Source: a virus. From it: a DNA stretch of 30,882 nucleotides. Positions 28,271 through 30,882 of this stretch are shown here, piece by piece (the first letter of the stretch is position 1; every line of letters begins with the position of its first letter). A program made the position numbers and the translations under genes. The stretch spans positions 1 to 30,882 of IMG/VR virus record IMGVR_UViG_3300005253_000602, one strand, 5' to 3'. The notes under the pieces were generated by a model. It saw only the letters and a list, made by a program, of their open reading frames with translations, was not told where the DNA came from and made no database searches.

Positions 28271-28516
28271 ATGCCAATTTGGGGACCGAGCTTCCTTGGA
28301 CCCTATGGTAAGCCGCCCGAGCCTTACGGGAAAACTCCCGATACAGGTGGGGCGGTCAAATTTGGTGACCACGAACCCTGGAACGTATTCTGCCCGTGTG
28401 AGAAATGCGTTATCCCGCGTCTCGCATTCCATCGGTGGCGTTACCGGCGCGGACTTCTAACGGAGGACCTCAACGCTCCGAAAAGGACGAAGATTAGCCC
28501 GAAAAAAGGACGGTAA
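28271..28516 (+). CDS. Small protein with Cys pair, first gene after the late promoter
   Basis: 81 residues from ATG 28271, with little or no Shine-Dalgarno and a very short leader. The N-terminus is Gly and Pro-rich (GPSFLGPYGKPPEPYGKTP). FCPCEKC (41-47) may bind metal. The C-terminus is basic. It is followed 6 bases later by the next gene. Not recognised. Confidence 0.55.
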   Translation: MPIWGPSFLGPYGKPPEPYGKTPDTGGAVKFGDHEPWNVFCPCEKCVIPRLAFHRWRYRRGLLTEDLNAPKRTKISPKKGR

Positions 28517-28522
28517 TTTCGT

Positions 28523-28813
28523 ATGTCGCAGTTAATCGGCCCCCAGTTCACGGCAAGCGAGTCTATCACCGTATCGACTGTGGCGGTCGGCCTTACAGCG
28601 GCTACCTTCGGAACTCGGACACATGCTCACATCACCTGTGAGACGAATCCCGTCCGGTATTGGCTAGACGGGACTTCTCCCACGGCCACTGTCGGTCACC
28701 GGCTTGAAGTCGGTGGAGTCCTCGACCTAGACAGTTCCGACCAACTCGCCAACGTCTCGTTCTTCGCAGTCGGCGCGGACGGCGTTCTCCGCGCGTCCTA
28801 TGGGGAGGGATAG
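28523..28813 (+). CDS. Small virion-associated beta protein
   Basis: 96 residues behind AAGGACGG. SITVSTVAVGLTAATFGTRT (14-33), RYWLDGTSPTATVGHRLEVG (45-64) and a final ADGVLRASYGEG resemble small beta-sandwich proteins found beside tail fibre and terminase genes in many phages. The role is probably structural or decorative. The C-terminal strand resembles those of the next two genes. Confidence 0.55.
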   Translation: MSQLIGPQFTASESITVSTVAVGLTAATFGTRTHAHITCETNPVRYWLDGTSPTATVGHRLEVGGVLDLDSSDQLANVSFFAVGADGVLRASYGEG

Positions 28814-28819
28814 ACTTGA

Positions 28820-28951
28820 GTGAAGATGACACCTCCGGCCGGGGCCCCCGCCGTCTTGGTGATACCTCCTCCTGGGGGCAAGCGTATCAAGAAAATCTTC
28901 GTCACGGACGACGGGAAGCTACAGATCGAATATGAAGACATTCCTGAGTAG
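28820..28951 (+). CDS. Small protein with C-terminal beta tail
   Basis: 43 residues from GTG 28820. This start is favoured over ATG 28826 because GGGAGGGATAG before it matches the leader before ATG 29310. A Pro-rich N-terminus (PAVLVIPPPGG) is followed by a basic segment and FVTDDGKLQIEYEDIPE. The ending parallels the next protein's QRDATGQLEVEYDD. It is probably a small virion or assembly protein. Function unknown. Confidence 0.5.
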   Translation: MKMTPPAGAPAVLVIPPPGGKRIKKIFVTDDGKLQIEYEDIPE

Positions 28952-28964
28952 GAGGTAACGGAAA

Positions 28965-29291
28965 ATGACACTAGCTACTTTTGTGATCGACCCTGCCGCG
29001 GCGATTCCGCTGACGGGAGACGAGATCGTGGCCAAGATCAACACCGATACCGTCGACCCAATCTCGCGGGCTAGTTCTGTCTCTGCGGCCGCGCGGCCCC
29101 TAGAGGCTGATGAGGTCAGTGATGTTGAGCTAACACCTACAGCAGCCAAGGACAACCTAAGCGCTATGGCAGACGTTGACCGTGGCTTCATCCGAACACT
29201 CCCAACTTCCGGTGAGTTCCCTATCATCAACGTGCAGCGAGATGCTACGGGACAACTGGAGGTCGAGTACGACGACGTGGCCATAACCTAG
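28965..29291 (+). CDS. Hypothetical late protein
   Basis: 108 residues behind AGGAGGTAACGG. TGDEIVAKINTDTVDPISRA is followed by a helical middle (TPTAAKDNLSAMADVDRGFI) and INVQRDATGQLEVEYDDVAI. Its shared C-terminal strand with the preceding proteins suggests a common binding partner, for instance a fibre or hub. No catalytic signs. Confidence 0.55.
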   Translation: MTLATFVIDPAAAIPLTGDEIVAKINTDTVDPISRASSVSAAARPLEADEVSDVELTPTAAKDNLSAMADVDRGFIRTLPTSGEFPIINVQRDATGQLEVEYDDVAIT

Positions 29292-29309
29292 AGGGAGGGA
29301 TAGTCTGAC

Positions 29310-30125
29310 ATGAGACTTACAGTTCCGGGCCGAGCCCCAGTCAATACTTTCGACCTCCTCGACCAGATTGTGGCGATACTGGGCGCGACTAAGCCTACGC
29401 TTTTCCCCTTCCTGGAGATGGTGGGCGGAGGCACGGCCGGCTTCAACAGTATCGAGAGTTATAAGGGGGCCACGCACTTTGTTCAGGCAGTGGACGAGGT
29501 CCCGAATGCGATCACGTTGGAGGGCGAGTTCAGTCCGTACATGCACGTGGGTGGGGTGGGGAGCTACAGCTTAGACGCGGGCGGGAGCCAGTACCTACAG
29601 GGCGAGGATTCAACGGACTACGAGTTCGCTGCAAACGCCGCCTTTAGCGTCGGCGCCTTCATTCTCCCGACCGACATTACGTCCGTCGCAGTGTTGGCTA
29701 AGTACGACGTCAACGTTCAACGTGAGTGGAAGTTCGGGCTCCAAGGCGCCGGCAAGATCGAACTGGAGAGCTACGACGAGTCGAACGACCAGAGCAGGAT
29801 TGGTGCAGGCGACACCGCAGTGACGATCAACCAGTGGTCTTTCATCTGCGCTACTACGGACGGGGCTGACCTCGACGCATCGCAGAGCTTCTACCTCAAC
29901 GGCGTGGCGGACGGCAGCGGCAACACCGAATCCGGTGCCGCATACGCGAGCCAGCCAGGTACAACGGCCAAGCTTGCTATCGGCGCGGCCCACAACACCA
30001 CACCTGCGGTGACTGAGATATTCAGTGGCAGGATTGCTCTGCCGTTCATCACTGGTAAGGAGCTGACCGCGGCCAATGTCGCGGCAATCAATGGACTTGG
30101 TCAACGACTTCTGGGCCTCGCGTAG
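29310..30125 (+). CDS. LamG/concanavalin A-like tail fibre protein
   Basis: 271 residues from ATG 29310. Residues 85-255 read as a jelly-roll lectin domain: SLDAGGSQYLQGEDSTDYEF, AFSVGAFILPTDITSVAVLA, then WSFICATTDGADLDASQSFY and LNGVADGSGNT. This order is typical of LamG/ConA-like modules, which bind glycans on cell surfaces. It is probably a receptor-binding or fibre protein. Such genes are more often near the tail block than beside the terminase, so the location here is noteworthy. Confidence 0.7.
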   Translation: MRLTVPGRAPVNTFDLLDQIVAILGATKPTLFPFLEMVGGGTAGFNSIESYKGATHFVQAVDEVPNAITLEGEFSPYMHVGGVGSYSLDAGGSQYLQGEDSTDYEFAANAAFSVGAFILPTDITSVAVLAKYDVNVQREWKFGLQGAGKIELESYDESNDQSRIGAGDTAVTINQWSFICATTDGADLDASQSFYLNGVADGSGNTESGAAYASQPGTTAKLAIGAAHNTTPAVTEIFSGRIALPFITGKELTAANVAAINGLGQRLLGLA

Positions 30126-30136
30126 GAGGAGGCTTC

Positions 30137-30592
30137 ATGCCATCCGGGAAGCCCCTTAAAAAACAGAGGGAACAGGCCGCAACTGTCCGTCAGTCTGTGG
30201 CTGCGATGACCCGTGTTCTCCAGGACGAACTGGAGACCAAGGGTTCGGATGTCCGGGCGAAGATTCTGGACAGCTTCGACGATACTCTCGCTGCGGTGGA
30301 AGCTCTGGCACATGGGATCATAGTCGAGTCAGACAAGGGAGACCACAAGGTTGTCTACTCCCTCCCTCCACACTGGCCAGCGCTGAAGTGGCTGGCCGAC
30401 TGGGGCCGGCAGATTCTCAAACAAGAGGCTACGACGGTTCAGGAGCATCGGATCGATCCTGAGACCGCACAAATGATGAAGGACTTTATCGAAGAAGGTA
30501 GGAAGCGCCCACCTGTGATGGAAGAGGGCGGCGTGTATCAGCTAGGGGTGCCGAAACCCGTAACAACGGGGGATAACGGTGTCTCCGAATAG
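30137..30592 (+). CDS. Hypothetical protein before the terminase, possible small terminase
   Basis: 151 residues behind GGAGGAGG. It has a basic N-terminus (MPSGKPLKKQREQ), a helical core and IDPETAQMMKDFIEEGRKRP near 106-125. It overlaps the large terminase start by 14 bases. The position suits a small terminase subunit or DNA packaging helper, but no helix-turn-helix was evident, so this is positional inference. Confidence 0.4.
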   Translation: MPSGKPLKKQREQAATVRQSVAAMTRVLQDELETKGSDVRAKILDSFDDTLAAVEALAHGIIVESDKGDHKVVYSLPPHWPALKWLADWGRQILKQEATTVQEHRIDPETAQMMKDFIEEGRKRPPVMEEGGVYQLGVPKPVTTGDNGVSE

Positions 30593-30882
30593 CATCCTGT
30601 CGATCGAGGACCTCAGCCCAGAACTAAAGACCCTGGCGCTGGAGACCCGGTGTGCGGCCGACTTCCCGTTTTGGCTGGAGAACTACGGCGTGGTGGAAAT
30701 CCGCGGTGTAGGTGTCCGGCCGTTCCGCGAGAACATCTGGCCGTATCAGACCGGACTGGCTCAACTGTTCCAGCAGGAATCACGATTGGTGATCCTCAAG
30801 GCACGTCAGACCGGCGTATCGACCATGGCCATGCACTTCGCCTACTGGCTCTGCCGGTTTGGGGAGCCTCATTCCCAGCACG
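30579..30882 (+). CDS. terL: Large terminase subunit, N-terminal part (runs off the window)
   Basis: 101 residues are present from GTG 30579, behind GGGGGA. FPFWLENYGVVEIRG (residues 30-44), WPYQTGLAQLFQ and the ATPase Walker A region VILKARQTGVSTMAM follow the order of phage large terminases, where K-x-R-Q-x-G-x-S/T is the packaging motor's ATP site. It would drive genome packaging with its C-terminal nuclease, which lies beyond the edge. It sits downstream of the late promoter. Confidence 0.85.
   Translation, partial: MSPNSILSIEDLSPELKTLALETRCAADFPFWLENYGVVEIRGVGVRPFRENIWPYQTGLAQLFQQESRLVILKARQTGVSTMAMHFAYWLCRFGEPHSQH

Overview
This window is part of the genome of a tailed double-stranded DNA bacteriophage (Caudoviricetes). 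The evidence is a large terminase start at the right edge, several tail fibre and receptor-binding proteins, a holin/endolysin cassette, a family A DNA polymerase with a phage recombination and replication set, and tightly overlapping genes (TAATG, TAGTG and ATGA junctions almost everywhere). No integrase or repressor was recognised, and no tape-measure protein lies in the tail block seen here. The host cannot be named. The GH25 plus LysM endolysin points to a peptidoglycan-rich, possibly monoderm host. This is inference.

Layout. (1) 1-8937, rightward: end of a late morphogenesis block, with an Asp-box (BNR) protein, two large unrecognised structural proteins, an 835-residue tail fibre, and a lectin-like fibre. 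(2) 8953-10475, rightward: lysis cassette with a two-helix holin candidate, a second small membrane protein, a GH25-collagen-LysM endolysin with a strong internal start, and a 34-residue membrane microprotein. (3) 10466-10666: convergent point, carrying a perfect 79-bp direct repeat of the DNA polymerase 3' end. (4) 10578-20530, leftward: replication and nucleotide-processing operon with DNA polymerase, LAGLIDADG endonuclease, DNA methyltransferase, lipoprotein, ERCC4-type nuclease, HTH protein, Sak4/AAA_24-like ATPase, Cas4/RecB-like PD-(D/E)XK nuclease, an Acb2/Tad1-like candidate anti-defence protein, RepA-like helicase and several microproteins. (5) 20554-26996, leftward: accessory early region of small genes, many with Cys pairs, plus an ADP-ribosyltransferase-like protein, a lysozyme-like protein with a nested gene, shuffled coiled-coil paralogues and a DUF8033-like protein. 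(6) 27003-28253: control region with a palindrome array, divergent promoters and a structured RNA of about 355 nt ending in a tRNA-like acceptor/T-arm with encoded CCA, then a terminator and a near-consensus sigma70 promoter. (7) 28271-30882, rightward: late genes leading into the large terminase.

How it works together. A repeated promoter block (TGTAAC-N17-GTCTATA) precedes at least three early leftward gene groups and is the best candidate for an early transcription signal. Palindromes of the form TTGTGA-N6-TCACAA lie upstream of the outermost copy. The TTGACA-N17-TATACT promoter at 28225 probably fires the late rightward operon.

The most unusual items are the tRNA-like RNA, the palindrome array with the repeated promoter block, the dual-start collagen-linked endolysin, the polymerase-end duplication, the gene nested in the lysozyme-like reading frame, and the Acb2/Tad1-like protein. 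All functions were assigned by eye from motifs. No similarity search was run.
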